Assembly: GCF_900747795.2 (NCBI RefSeq)
Contig: NC_041401.2
Coordinates: 166,862,233 to 166,926,232 of the forward strand
Length of the DNA: 64,000 bases
DNA from: Erpetoichthys calabaricus
Lineage: Eukaryota; Chordata; Cladistia; Polypteriformes; Polypteridae
Direction of reading: 5' to 3'
The position numbers were made by a program, and so were the translations under genes. The notes beneath the pieces were generated by a model. That model saw only the letters and a list, made by a program, of their open reading frames with translations. It did not search any database and was not told the origin of the DNA. Below are positions 28,873 through 39,587 of this stretch, in pieces (positions within the stretch are counted from its first letter, which is position 1; every line of letters starts with the position of its first letter).

Positions 28873-29189
28873 GGGCAGCATGGTGGCGCAGTGAAAGGTG
28901 CCAGTTAGGAGACCCGGGTTCGCTTCCCTGCGTGGAGTTTGAATGTTCTCCCCGTGTCTGTCTGGTTTTCCTCCGGGTACTCCGGTTTCCTCCCACAGTC
29001 CAAAGACATGCAGGTTAGGTGCATTGGTGATTCTAAATTGTCCGTGGTGTGTGAGTGTGTGTGGGTGTGTGCGCCCTGCGGTGGGCTGGCACCTTGCCCG
29101 GGGTTTGTTTCCTGCCTTGTGCCCTGTGTTGGCAGGGATTGGCTCCTGTATTTAGGATATAGCGGGTTGGATAATGGATGGATGGACAG
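28873..29189 (+). repeat. tRNA-SINE inside the Helitron
   Basis: Main SINE family with a shortened head. Flanked by the 8-bp duplication ttgtatgc (28865-28872, 29190-29197). It interrupts one arm of the Helitron's internal inverted repeat. Confidence 0.88.
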
Positions 29190-29261
29190 TTGTATGCATA
29201 GCCCTATTTGCCTGTTTTCGTTTTTTTTCTTTCTTCAGTAATATTTCAGCAAACCCGGAGC

Positions 29262-29412
29262 TTGTCAGTTCAAATCCTGGTACTGACACCACTGTGTGAC
29301 CCTGAGGAAGTTACTTCACCTGCCTGTGCTGCAAAAAACAAAAGTAATGTAACAAATTGTACCTCAGATGTTGCAAGTTGCTGGAATAAAGGCATAAGTA
29401 AAATAGATAAAT
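29262..29412 (+). repeat. MIR/CORE-type SINE fragment
   Basis: A B-box-like GTTCAAATCC is followed by 'cactgtgtgaccctgaggaa' and 'gttacttcacctgcctgtgc', close to the CORE domain of MIR-like SINEs, then 'ggaataaaggcataagtaaa', a LINE-L2-like tail. It sits between the arms of the Helitron's inverted repeat. Confidence 0.6.
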
Positions 29413-30288
29413 ATGTATTATACACATAGGAACTATTCATTTATTTTCAATTAAGTCATCTGCAGCAAACCTTTATAAATGAGGGTTTCTCCTTTTTAGA
29501 TAGTGCAAACTGTTTCTTCTTCATTGAGGTTTTCTCTTGGAGAGCTTTTTTCATTTCATTGAAAATGAAAGCAGCAGCTGCCAAAATATGTAGCTTTCTT
29601 ATTAATTTTTCAACATTGAGTAAAATAACTTTATAAAGTAACATAAAAGGTTTAAATACTGGTTATCCTTTTACACTAAAATATTACTAAAGAGATACAA
29701 AAAAAGTAAAATGCATATGTTCTTTTTCTTTAAGGAGATTAAATATTACTGAAGAAAGAAAAAAAAAAACTAAAACAGCCAAATGGGGCTATGCATACGA
29801 ACTTAAAAGGTTTAAATAAAACAGAAATATACACCTTTATTTTTACTTCCTTAACTTGTGGAGGGTGTATCCTGTAGCAAAGCCCTAACTTTTTTCGTGA
29901 AAGCTCGTTTCAGTCAATAAGTCTTAAAAACAGGTGTAAAGATATTGACAATAAGCTAAGCAAACCCACCAAGACATGGAATCGTTTAAATCAAGTATCA
30001 TTACATCTTCCTTTCTTAAAGAGAAGTAAGGCAATACTTATAAGCTTTCATATATATATATATAGACATACATACATATATATATATATATCTATATCTA
30101 TATATATCTATATCTATATTAAGGATCAGTTTTTTTGTGAAGCAGCCTTAACACAGCTTTTCCGCTGTTTTATAAACGAACGCTAAGGAAGGAGCCTTTT
30201 TATTAAATGCAAGGGTTCTTTGCTTTTTTTTTTTTTCTTTTTTTACGATTGTTATACAGTAGTTCTGTTTGCATACCACGTTGTCAGT

Positions 30289-30396
30289 TCAGCACTCCGG
30301 TTGTAATATGACCAAGCCGTGCAAGCACACTCTTGAGAATGCAACGTATAGTTGTACAGGAGAAAAGCAATCTTGCCTGAAGTCAATGGCAACCTT
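30289..30396 (-). pseudogene. Helitron helicase C-terminal remnant
   Basis: Thirty-five codons and a stop on the minus strand read KVAIDFRQDCFSPVQ then LYVAFSRVCLHGLVILQPEC. This matches the final helicase motif of Helitron PIF1-like helicases (DCFSHGQLYVALSRV). No further upstream helicase motifs are found. It fixes the coding strand of the surrounding element as minus. Confidence 0.75.
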
Positions 30397-30769
30397 TTGT
30401 AGGTCTATGAACTTAATTTAAACTTTAGGTTTACACGGTGCTTTCTTTCCGAAGTACCTGCACTCATGAATATGTCTGTATGCGTCAGTCGCTCAAATCC
30501 CCGCGCTTCGCACCGGCGAAGTACTGCTTTTAAATTTTTATTAAGAAGAAAAGAAAACCTTTTTAAATTGAGAGAAAATATACTAATAACAATTTGTTAA
30601 GGATCTGTTTTTTTGTGAAGCTGCCTTCACTCGAGTGATCACTTTGAGCTGACTTGCTGGCCAACTATAAGTGTTACCTTGTAGGTAACCACCCATACAA
30701 TCAGATTGTGAATCAGACTACGAATGCTGTGAATGTAATTACCCCGATCTACATGCTGTCAAATAAACG

Positions 30770-30850
30770 AACCACACGCCGTGGTGCAATTTTAGGGGCT
30801 TCGCCTCTAGCGCTGACGTCCGAGGTTCGATTCCCGTAAGGGAGTGAAGT
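30770..30850 (+). repeat. tRNA-like promoter segment within Helitron
   Basis: Contains 'gccgtggtgcaattttaggg' (A-box-like) and, 40 nt on, a perfect B box GGTTCGATTCC (30829-30839), ending in 'cgtaagggag'. It does not fold as a complete tRNA (no discriminable acceptor pairing), so it is probably a tRNA-derived SINE head captured in the element. Confidence 0.5.
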
Positions 30851-32423
30851 GAGCGCTTTGCACCGGCGAAGTACTGCTTTTAAATTTTTATTAAGAAGAA
30901 AAGAAAACCTTTTTAAATTAAGTCTTAAAAAGAGCTGTAAAGATATTGACAATAACCTACGCAAACCCACCAAGACATGCAATCGTTTAAATCAAGGCGC
31001 GAGTCGAAAAACACCATCCCATAATATTAGTTAACGATTAACACATTTCTATATGTATTGTTAGCATACAATACAACTGATAATATGTTGCGCTTATTTA
31101 TCTGGTGTACCGACATTTTTGCTTGTCTAACGGTTGAAATCCAACGTGGTTTGTGCCCTTCAGAATGAAAACAGTTTGCATTTATCTTTTTAATAAAAGA
31201 CAAGCTTTTAAGCTTGAGAAATCACCCCGTAAATGCACACGTTTAATTGCACATGTGTTAATATGTATGCTTACACGAACTTAAAAGGTTTAAATAAAAC
31301 AGAAATATATACCTTTTATTTTTACTTCCTTAACTTGTGGAGGGTGCATCCTGTAGCAAAGCCCTAACTTTTTTCGTGAAAGCCCGTTTCAGTCAATAAG
31401 TTTTAAAAACAGGTGTAAAGATATTGACAATAAGCTACGCAAACCCACCAAGACATGGAATCATTTAAATCAAGGCGCGAGTCGAAAAACACCATCCCAT
31501 ACTATTAGTTAACGATTAAGACATTTCTATATGTATTGTAAGCATACAATACAACTGATAATATGTTGCACTTATTTATCTGGTGTACCGACATTTTTGC
31601 GCGTTTAACGGCTGAAATCTAACGTGGTTTGTGCCCTTCAGAATGAAAACAGTTAGCATTTACCTTTTTAATAAAAGGCGAGCTTTTAAGCCTGAGAAAT
31701 CACCCCGTAAATGCACACGTTTAATTGCACATGTGTTAATATGTATGCTTACACAGTATTAAAAGACACTCAACAACGTCATTTACCTTTGTTCCCGCGT
31801 TTGATAAAAGGCGAGCTTTTAAGCCTGAGAAATCACCCCGTAAATGCACACGTTTAATTGCACATGTGTTAATATGTATGCTTACACAGTATTAAAAGAC
31901 ACTCAAAAATTAACGTCATTTACCTTCGTTCCCGCATTTAACTCGTGCTGTAAATGTCTTCCTTGTTTTTAGTTCACGTGATTACGTAGGAGGCGTGATG
32001 ACGTGATACGTGACTCCGCCTCCTCCATTAGAGTATATGGACAAAAAACAGGTTCCAGTTATGACCATTACTCGTAGAATTTTGAAATGAAACCTACCTA
32101 ACTTTTGTAAGTAAGCTGTAAGGAATGAGCCTGCCAAATTCCAGCCTTCTACCTACACGGGAAGTTGGAGAATTAGTGATGAGTGAGTCAGTCAGTCAGT
32201 CAGTGAGTCAGTCAGTGAGGGCTTTGCCTTTTATTAGTATAGATTTAATATGTTGGGAGCCTTCTGCCCAAGTATAAAGTTAGAAGCCTGTGTGCTCAAG
32301 TTATAATGTAAAATAATGTTTGTATTTATAGTTAAGAAGACTACTTGTGTAACAGAGGTTGAGTGAACTAAAAATGTTTTTGAGAAATGGCCTTGCAGTT
32401 GCTTATGTAGTAAATATATCCAT

Positions 32424-32990
32424 TGTAACGTGTGGCTAGGGCCCTTGCCTGGCCGGGACGTCTCCACGCTGGGAGGACCTGGGGAGCAGGCATGGCCAGA
32501 GCATTACCTCCCCCGGGACAATAGATGGCAGCCTCCCCCCAGATTGCAGTGGTGCCTCAGACTCCCACAGGGCTTCATGGGAGCTGGAGTTTGGTGCAGC
32601 ACTTTTGGGATCCAAAGGGGGTGCTGGAGCAGGATCTGCTGAGCCCTTTTGGGCAATTCTTCCGCCACACCCGGAACTAGGTCATTAAGCATCTGGAGCA
32701 CTTCCGGGTGCAGTATAAAAGGAGCCAGCAGACACACTTTGGGGAGCCAGAGTCAGGAGGAGGAAGATGAAGCTTGACCAGAGGAGTGGAGGAGAAGGAA
32801 GAGAAAAGAGAAAAGTAAGAGTATTGTGTTTGTGCTGTGCTGTGCTTTGGACTGTGCCAGACTTGTGGGAAATGGGAGAAGTCGTTTCCCACGAGGTAAA
32901 AAGAAAAAAAAATCCTGTGTGTGCCTTGAACTTGTGTCCCATGCTTATCTGTGTCGTGTTGAGGTGGCGGTGCCAGCCTGGTGGTCCACA
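32424..32990 (+). mobile_element. Solo LTR (fossil), family A copy 2
   Basis: A 567-bp block starting TGTAACGTG and ending GGTCCACA, flanked by the 4-bp duplication ccat (32420-32423, 32991-32994). Same organisation as 14108-14659: TATA box at 32714-32720, then 'ggagccagagtcaggaggag'. No internal region. Diverged from copy 1, so a separate insertion. Confidence 0.82.
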
Positions 32991-33109
32991 CCATTTAAAA
33001 TCAAATGTACAACACAATAAAGTGTGCAAAACATTAAGGGGTCCGTTCCACATGTGACCCTCCCCTTTCCTGCTTTCCCTGCACACCTCAAGACTTTAGA
33101 CACAGTTAT

Positions 33110-34620
33110 TTACTCGTGTCATCTGTAGAAATTTTCCTGTGACACAGCTGTAGCGTGATGCATCGGTGAAGGGCAGGGGAATGAATACAGGACACTAGTG
33201 GAGGACTTTGTTGAATGGTGGAAACTAAATCACCTCCAGCTCAACATCAGTAAAACAGAGAAGATAGTCGCAGACGTCAGGAGGGTCATGCCCACTCTGC
33301 CCCCGGTTCTCATTGATGGTGATGATGTGGAGGTGGTGAGAACGTACAAATACCTTAGGGAGCATCTGAATGACAGGCTCAAGTGGTGCGCCAGCATGGA
33401 GGCTGTATACAAGAAGGGTCAGAGTCGTCTCCATTTCCTGAGGAGGTTGAGGTCGTTTGGCATATGCAGGCCACCCTTACATTGTTTTCTACCAGGCTTT
33501 AGTGGCCAGTGTGCTGGGGAAATGTATTAGTGCAGGTGCCTCCGGCAGGCCAAATAAACTGATTAAAAAAGGCTGGTTCAATGTTAGGAGTTGAGTTGGA
33601 GCCACTGGAGGAAATGGTAGACCTGAGGTCGCTCAGAAAACATCTTACTGTCCTGGACAATGACACTCACCCCCCCCCCCCCCCCCCCCCATATGAGGTT
33701 TTGGCTAAACAGAGGAGCACATTCAGTAGCAGACTAAGACAACTGGAGTACCATGAAGTCTTATACTCTCAGCCATCAGACTTTATAATGAGTCACCCCT
33801 CGGCTGAGGTGGTCTTGTTCACTGCGTTCTGAACGGTACTGAGCTGGTCTTGCAGACACCTCAACAGGCAATTATGCTATGCGCAATATAATGTGCTAAT
33901 GGCTGACATCCTGTACTGTAAATTTGTAACTGATAAGTACAATATGTGGAATTTGAATTACTTTACACTTAGGAAATGTCAACACTTTGTTAATTTACTT
34001 ATAAATATTTTTTCCTATATGTGTATTTGAACCTTGTTGGTATACTTAAGATTATTATAACTTTTGCTATAAGCAGGGGTGTCGCTTGCTTTGCGCTTTT
34101 TAGGCCCCAAAATACTGCTGTTATTTCAACATACAGTATGTGTTTAGAATGAATAGTTGTCCCCCATGTAGTTTTCGAGTTGTCAACAAATCTATGGAGG
34201 GGCTTCAGGGTATTAGTTCCCTGTTGAGTTGTCACACAGACCCCCATATATGTCAGAACATAGAATGGGAGAAAGAAGGGCTGGGCTCTCAAAGATCAGG
34301 GGCTATAGTTTTGGAAGCCCTCCCTTCACAATCCCACTGCTCACATGTATATGTGTGTCTTTGTTATCTCCTCCTATAACCAAGCAGTTTCCTTCAGGAT
34401 TAATAAAGTCTACCTATTAATCTACAGTAGCTATCTAAGTTCTTTCGGAATCCACTGCATTTTATAAGTCTACTCTCCATTGCAAGGCTGAGGAGAGACA
34501 CAGCCAAAGCAAAAAATAAATAACCTGCCATAAAAGACAGCCTCCATGTTCAGATAATGTTTCCAGTCAGCATTAGATTGATGTGAATTTCCCCTTGGGA
34601 TTAGTAAAGTATCTATCTAT
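33110..34620 (+). mobile_element. CR1/L2-type LINE 3' fragment
   Basis: The C-terminal part of a reverse transcriptase reads LVEDFVEWWKLNHLQLNISK, then KTEKIVADVRRVMP, YKYLREHLNDRLKW and AVYKKGQSRLHFLRRLRSFG (33198-33480), and continues in shifted frames to about 33840. A run of about 21 C at 33670-33690 sits in the coding part. The 3' end reads 'ccccttgggattagtaaag' followed by (TATC)n, the usual tail of this LINE type; an additional tail-like sequence at 34395-34415 suggests two overlapping copies. 5'-truncated and inactive. Confidence 0.8.
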
Positions 34621-34624
34621 CTAT

Positions 34625-34966
34625 CCATCCATCCATTTTCCAACCCGCTGAATCCGAACACAGGGTCACGGGGGTCTGCTGGAGCCAATCCCAGCCAACA
34701 CAGGGCACAAGGCAGGGAACCAATCCCGGGCAGGGCACTAACCCACCACAGGACACACACACACCAAGCACACGCTAGGGCCAATTTAGAATCGCCAATC
34801 CACCAAACCTGCATGTCTTTGGACTGTGGGAGGAAACTGGAGCACCCGGAGGAAACCCACACAGACACGGGGAGAACATGGAAACTCCACACAGGGAGGA
34901 CCCGGGAATCGAACACGAGTCTTCTTACTGTGAGGCAGCAGTGGGACCACTGCACCACCGTGCCAC
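34625..34966 (-). repeat. tRNA-SINE inside a (TCTA)n tail
   Basis: Complete main-family SINE in reverse, starting from its GGAT tail (34625) to its head (34966). Both flanks are (TCTA)n, so the SINE landed in the microsatellite tail of the LINE and its target duplication cannot be told from the array. Confidence 0.88.

Positions 34967-35030
<64 letters not shown>
34967..35030. repeat. (TCTA)n microsatellite
   Basis: About 16 perfect copies, continuing the LINE tail on the far side of the SINE. Confidence 0.95.
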
Positions 35031-35253
35031 GATTATGTGTGTTCATTTATTTTCTTTTATCCCTGTGATCATGAACTGGTTAAGTAGGTAAGAAGATGGA
35101 TGGAAGGATACTTTTGTACAAAGTTTATTAGTTCCCTTTATTCTGTTTTTCACATGCTTACTTTGTAAAGAGCCTTTCAATGGCAGACTGTTTAATCCTT
35201 GGCAACTAACCTTACTTCCTGGTGAGACATCTGTAAAACTATGAAAACTATTG

Positions 35254-35257
<4 letters not shown>

Positions 35258-35343
<86 letters not shown>
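35258..35343. repeat. (TA)n microsatellite
   Basis: About 43 perfect TA units. Confidence 0.97.
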
Positions 35344-35346
<3 letters not shown>

Positions 35347-35385
35347 AATAGTAAATTGAAAAATTGATCAGAGAGGTACTACATA

Positions 35386-35456
<71 letters not shown>

Positions 35457-35511
35457 CAAGAAAATTCAGTACACAAACAAAGCTCGCTGGTCTGTGTCTG
35501 GACATTCTTTT

Positions 35512-35585
<74 letters not shown>

Positions 35586-35660
35586 CTCTGGAATCGATAA
35601 TACAAGTAAATTCAGCACACAAGCAAAGCTCGCTGGTCTGTGTCTGGACATTCTTTTGGG
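35386..35660. repeat. Two (GATA)n arrays with duplicated spacer
   Basis: (GATA)n at 35386-35457 and at 35513-35584, each followed by a copy of 'caaagctcgctggtctgtgt' plus 'ctggacattctttt' (35478-35511 and 35623-35657). The arrangement is a segmental duplication of array plus spacer. The long open frame on the minus strand is the translated tetranucleotide repeat. Confidence 0.9.
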
Positions 35661-35689
35661 CACTTCTTGGCCAGACGAGGGGCGGGGTC

Positions 35690-36006
35690 AAATCAGGTCT
35701 ACAGCGGTTGAAAATGAGCGCGCCGCTGCATGATGACGTATCTCCCACTGTTACCTCGGTAACGGCACGCTTTCTTTCAGATCTCGGACGCTCGGGAAAA
35801 TGGAGTAACATAACATCGATCCGAATGGAAGACTTCAAGGGCAGGTATAAGGTAGATTTATTAAATGTTCGTTGGGTCATCTGCGGTCACCTAGTGTGAA
35901 GGGGGCGCACTGGGCACCCCAGCACAGGGTCGCAACTGCTGGAGTGGCGCAGTTGTTACGTGTTTACGACTTGTTCCTTTGTTTTCATTCCCCTGATCGC
36001 GGAGAG
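35690..36006 (+). promoter_or_regulatory. UBXN10: Likely UBXN10 promoter and first exon, with RFX X-box
   Basis: CpG-rich, repeat-free block. It holds a perfect palindromic X-box GTTACCTCGGTAAC (35750-35763), the site for RFX factors that drive ciliary genes, and a strong splice donor GAG|GTAAGG (exon end 36006). UBXN10 acts in ciliogenesis and vertebrate UBXN10 has a non-coding first exon, so this block is a good candidate for its promoter. The link to the coding exon 10.3 kb away is inferred. Confidence 0.55.
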
Positions 36007-36009
36007 GTA

Positions 36010-37268
36010 AGGCATCAAGTTTCAACGGATTTTCAAGTATGTATGTATTTGTTGCTTGAAGCTGCAGGATGGCGCAGAGACAGCTTTGTCGCAATACAGA
36101 ATTTGGACGGCATTTCTGTTTTCAGCTGCGGTGTCCTCCGTTGTCACGACAGTTTCCAGGTATAATGTGAGTCTGCCTTGCGTCGGAATGAATAAGTTTG
36201 GATTGATGTCGAGATTTCAGTTATGAGGAAATGCGTGGATGTCTACGCCAGGTAATGGTGGCTTGCTGTGTTAGCTGATGATTAAAGTTCTTTGTGTACT
36301 GTAAAACGAGACGAAATACGACATACATATTTTTAGGTTATTGCTTAACCCCTTAAAGTAGAGAGTAGGTTGGATGGGTCCCAGTTGCGAGACCAGTGGT
36401 GGGCACAGTTTGCCTTCTTCGACTTTCCTCTGTTTATCCGCAGCTCAACATGTCTTCATTATTTTTCTCCGCATGTCGAAGCAGAAGAGGTGCAGTAAGC
36501 AGAAATGTTATTAAAGTAAGAAAATGACAAAACTTGCTTTAGAGGTCATAACACCATTGTAGGTATGAAACTCATATAATCATTTAGCCTGCAGGGAGGT
36601 GGGCTGCAGGTTTATGTGGTGGTCATTTTCATTTCAGGTCAGTTCTGGTGTTAATTGAACTTATCATGCAGTCAGATGGATAACTTGACAAGGAGCTTAG
36701 TGAGTTTACCCCTAAATTCTATATGCTTGTGTATGTGACAAATTCTCCCACAGACCGGGGTTTCTTTCTACAGTCCAAAGACATGCAGGTTAGGCGGACT
36801 GGCAATGCTAAACTGGCCCTGAAGTGTGTCTGTGTGTGTTCACCATACCATGGATCGTTCCTGCCTTATGCCTGATGCTTGCTGATGTAGGGCCCAGCTT
36901 CCCCGGGTCCTGCTAAGGATAAGCAGGTTTAGAAAATGAATGGATGTAACTTTCATTATAGCTGTGAACTTATTATAGTGTGCTGATTTTGTACTCAACA
37001 AAGAGCATTAAACAAAAAAAGTAAATGAACTAATCTGAATTCTGAAAATGCCAATAATGCCTGTTTTACTAGCCAAAAATATAAAAAAATACAGCTTGTT
37101 GTGCACAAAATCCAATTTGGTCCTTTTTAGTTCCTTGTAACTACATATCCTTCCGATTTATGATCTTTTTTAAAGCTGTTTTTAGGTTGCAGGGTGCTGG
37201 AGCCTGCATCAGCGGCACTGGGCAAAAGGAAGGAAAAACTCCATGCCAGAATTCGAGTCCATTACAGT
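36010..37268 (+). other. Inferred UBXN10 intron 1, proximal part
   Basis: An eroded fragment of the main SINE lies at about 36750-36950 ('cagtccaaagacatgcaggt' onward), and another old SINE piece at about 37180-37265 directly next to the solo LTR. Otherwise nothing recognised. Confidence 0.45.
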
Positions 37269-37800
37269 TGTGGAAGTTAGATGGCGCCATAACAGCGCTA
37301 ACCCAACACAAACAGTCGCTAGAGGCACCAGTCCAAAAAACACACGTGAATTGTATTTACAGTGTTCCCAACAGCCCAAAGACACACCTTCTTTACTATT
37401 TATCTTTGATTTCTAATTTTCTCTTTATCTCACACTCCTTTTCTTTTCTCCTCCACTCTTCTTCAGCAAACTTCGTCCTCCTCCTCCTTCCGATTCTGGC
37501 CCCTTATATAGAAGTGCTCCAGGTGCTCGTTGACCTTCTGCCGGCAGCACTCCTGGGTGTGGTGGAAGATCTGCTCTCCAGGGCTCAGCACCTCCTATCT
37601 CTGCTGCAGCACTCCCTGGCGGCGCCCATGGATCCCAACAGGGCATCTCCAAACTTCCACTCCCATGAAGCCCTGCGAGAGTTTGAAGCACCGCTGCAAC
37701 CCAGGGTGGCTGCCATCTAGCATTCTGGGGGAGGTAACGTTCACGGTCCTTCCAGTGTGGAGGCATCCCGGCCCAGCAAAGGACTCTGCCGTCCTCCACA
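37269..37800 (-). mobile_element. Solo LTR (fossil), family A copy 3
   Basis: A 532-bp block, minus-strand TGTGGAGGACG...CTTCCACA, flanked by the 4-bp duplication cagt (37265-37268, 37801-37804). Same family as 14108-14659 and 32424-32990, including a TATA-like box near 37505 and the GC-rich U3. No internal region. Inserted into an older SINE fragment. Confidence 0.8.
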
Positions 37801-37931
37801 CAGTCCAGAACTGCAGACATATCTGGAATTTTCATTCAAAATGTCCAGTTACCATGGAAATGGGCAGTCAATTGTGTTACTGGGATGCCATCCTGGGGTG
37901 GGCATTTGAATATGTAGAGAGGGTTACTAAA

Positions 37932-38301
37932 TGGGGCGGCACGGTGGCGCAGTGGGTAGCGCTGCTGCCTCGCAGTTGGGAAACCTGGGGACCTGGGTTC
38001 GCTTCCCGGATCCTCCCTGCATGGAGTTTGCATGTTCTTCCCGTGTCTGCGTGGGTTTCCTCCGGGTGCTCTGGTTTCCTCCCACAGTCCAAAGACATGC
38101 AGGTTAGGTGGATTGGCGATTCTAAATTGGCCCTAGTGTGTGCTTGGTGTGTGGGTGTGTTTGTGTGTGTCCTGCGGTGGGTTGGCACCCTGCCCGGGAT
38201 TGGTTCCTGCCTTGTGCCCTGTGTTGGCTGGGATTGGCTCCAGCAGACCCCCGTGACCCTGTGTTCGGATTCAGCGGGTTGGAAAATGGATGGATGGATG
38301 G
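37932..38301 (+). repeat. tRNA-SINE, full length
   Basis: Main SINE family, near consensus, with GGAT tail. Flanks carry an imperfect duplication (ttactaaat against taaccaaat). Confidence 0.88.
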
Positions 38302-38309
38302 TAACCAAA

Positions 38310-39585
38310 TGCCAAAATATCCCAAAATGTTTTTTAATTGTGTGCTTGCTGCATACCCTTCCCCTGTAGCTCCGCCCCTGTAGTCCCACCCCTGTAGCTC
38401 CGCCCCATAGTCCCACATCTGTAGCACCGCCCCTTGCAGTGCTAACCACAGGTGCCACCCTTTTCACACAATGCCAAGGCAAATCTCTTAATTATGAATG
38501 ATGCTGAAACAGCCAGCTGCCATGTTGTGCATCAGCAGAGATTCTACAGTAATGTTGTTTGAAAACACAGACTGAGTGTTTCAGTCAAAATGTGGGATGT
38601 CCTGTAATGGGAGGGTACAAAGCAATTGTTCCAGATTACAGTATAGCAATGGTCTGAAAAGCCTCACAGTAAGTTTTCTTTGCTATCCAGCATAGCCAGG
38701 ACGGCTCTACAGTCCATAAGTGATTCCAATCCGTGAGTTTATGTGCACTTTAATGACCCGGTTATTCACACCAATCTGGTTTCCAAAATGCCATGTAAAC
38801 TCGTACTCCAGTTAGAGTAACTGGAATGTTGAGAACAGACGTAGATGTCTCTGTGTGTAACCCGGTTATGTGGCCATCCAAACCCTTATGGTGGAAGTGT
38901 CCACACAGGTCCATTTCCTGGGGCAAATGCTGCATTAGTCCTTCCCTTGATTGTCTCAATATTTCAGAAATCGTTAAATGTGTGTTGATGAGCTGAATGT
39001 ACAGTGCTAAATTCGGCAGCACAATCTCGGAAGCGGTGTCGGAGGTAATATGCAATTTGTAGTCCGATGGCTTTTTGTAGTAAATGAAGTAAAGTACTGA
39101 AGTAAAAACACCAGCGTTCTCGTGATCCCAGGATGAATGGCAAGAAGCACACGTCATGTACCAATATGCCGCTCCCCTGCAGGGCTCAGTCACTCAGCCG
39201 AGCAGAAGAGTGCGCCGCCTGCAATCTGGTAAGACAAAATATAAATAAAAGTGTCCGTTTAGTTTTCCACCAGCTGTTTGCTATTTGTAGATATGTCGAC
39301 ACAGTGTGATGTGGTGGCACAGCGGTCAGTATGGTGGCTCAGGTTGTAAATGCTAAAAGGGGATACATGTGGTTCACTTCACGGTACATGAAGGACTAAA
39401 CAAATTTATAATACATAAGAAAATGATCACGTTTGGCTTAATTTCTGGTCAGCTTCGTGAAGGTTGATGGTTTAGGATTGAATACCAGATGGTGGCCAGT
39501 GAAATGTGCAGATTTTCATACAAAAGAAGAAAAAGTAATGGAAATGTAACACACTGTTTGTAACACATTTACATTTTCTAATAAG
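38310..39585. other. Unassigned sequence with a repeated segment
   Basis: A GC-rich stretch with short repeats of 'tagctccgcccctgtagtcc' type lies at 38365-38440. The segment 'gttctcgtgatcccagg' with 'ggcaagaagcac' (39114-39150) recurs at 44458-44495, so both belong to one dispersed repeat. 'cccggttat' at 38757 and 38860 and similar sequence beyond 41300 suggest a larger DNA element split by the Tc1 at 39588. Family not identified. Confidence 0.4.
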
Positions 39586-39587
39586 TA

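Larger units (their letters stand above)
27979..32243 (-). mobile_element. 4.27-kb Helitron with both termini
   Basis: On the minus strand it starts A|TCTATACTAATAAAAGGC (TC at 32243-32242, host A 32244) and ends with hairpin CCGCTGCGAAGCGCGG, ten bases, then CTAG (27982-27979) and host T (27978). All four Helitron landmarks are thus present. The only protein trace is the end of a PIF1-like helicase at 30396-30289. The rest is non-coding: TA/CA microsatellites, a duplicated 3' terminus, an inverted repeat, tandem duplications of 478 and 133 bp spacing, and two SINEs. A decayed descendant of an autonomous element. Confidence 0.85.

Noticed and set aside
30770-30850. A tRNA gene
   Set aside because: The B box is perfect, but no acceptor stem pairing or anticodon arm can be drawn; more likely a tRNA-derived SINE head.
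34967-35030. CRISPR-like regular repeats
   Set aside because: Tetranucleotide microsatellite without spacers; the organism is a vertebrate.
35368-35880. A 170-codon open frame rich in YLSI repeats
   Set aside because: Produced by the GATA tetranucleotide arrays; the duplicated spacer accounts for the rest.
37530-38369. A 279-codon open frame on the plus strand
   Set aside because: It runs through a solo LTR (wrong strand) and a SINE; the C-terminal half is the translated SINE seen at several other loci.
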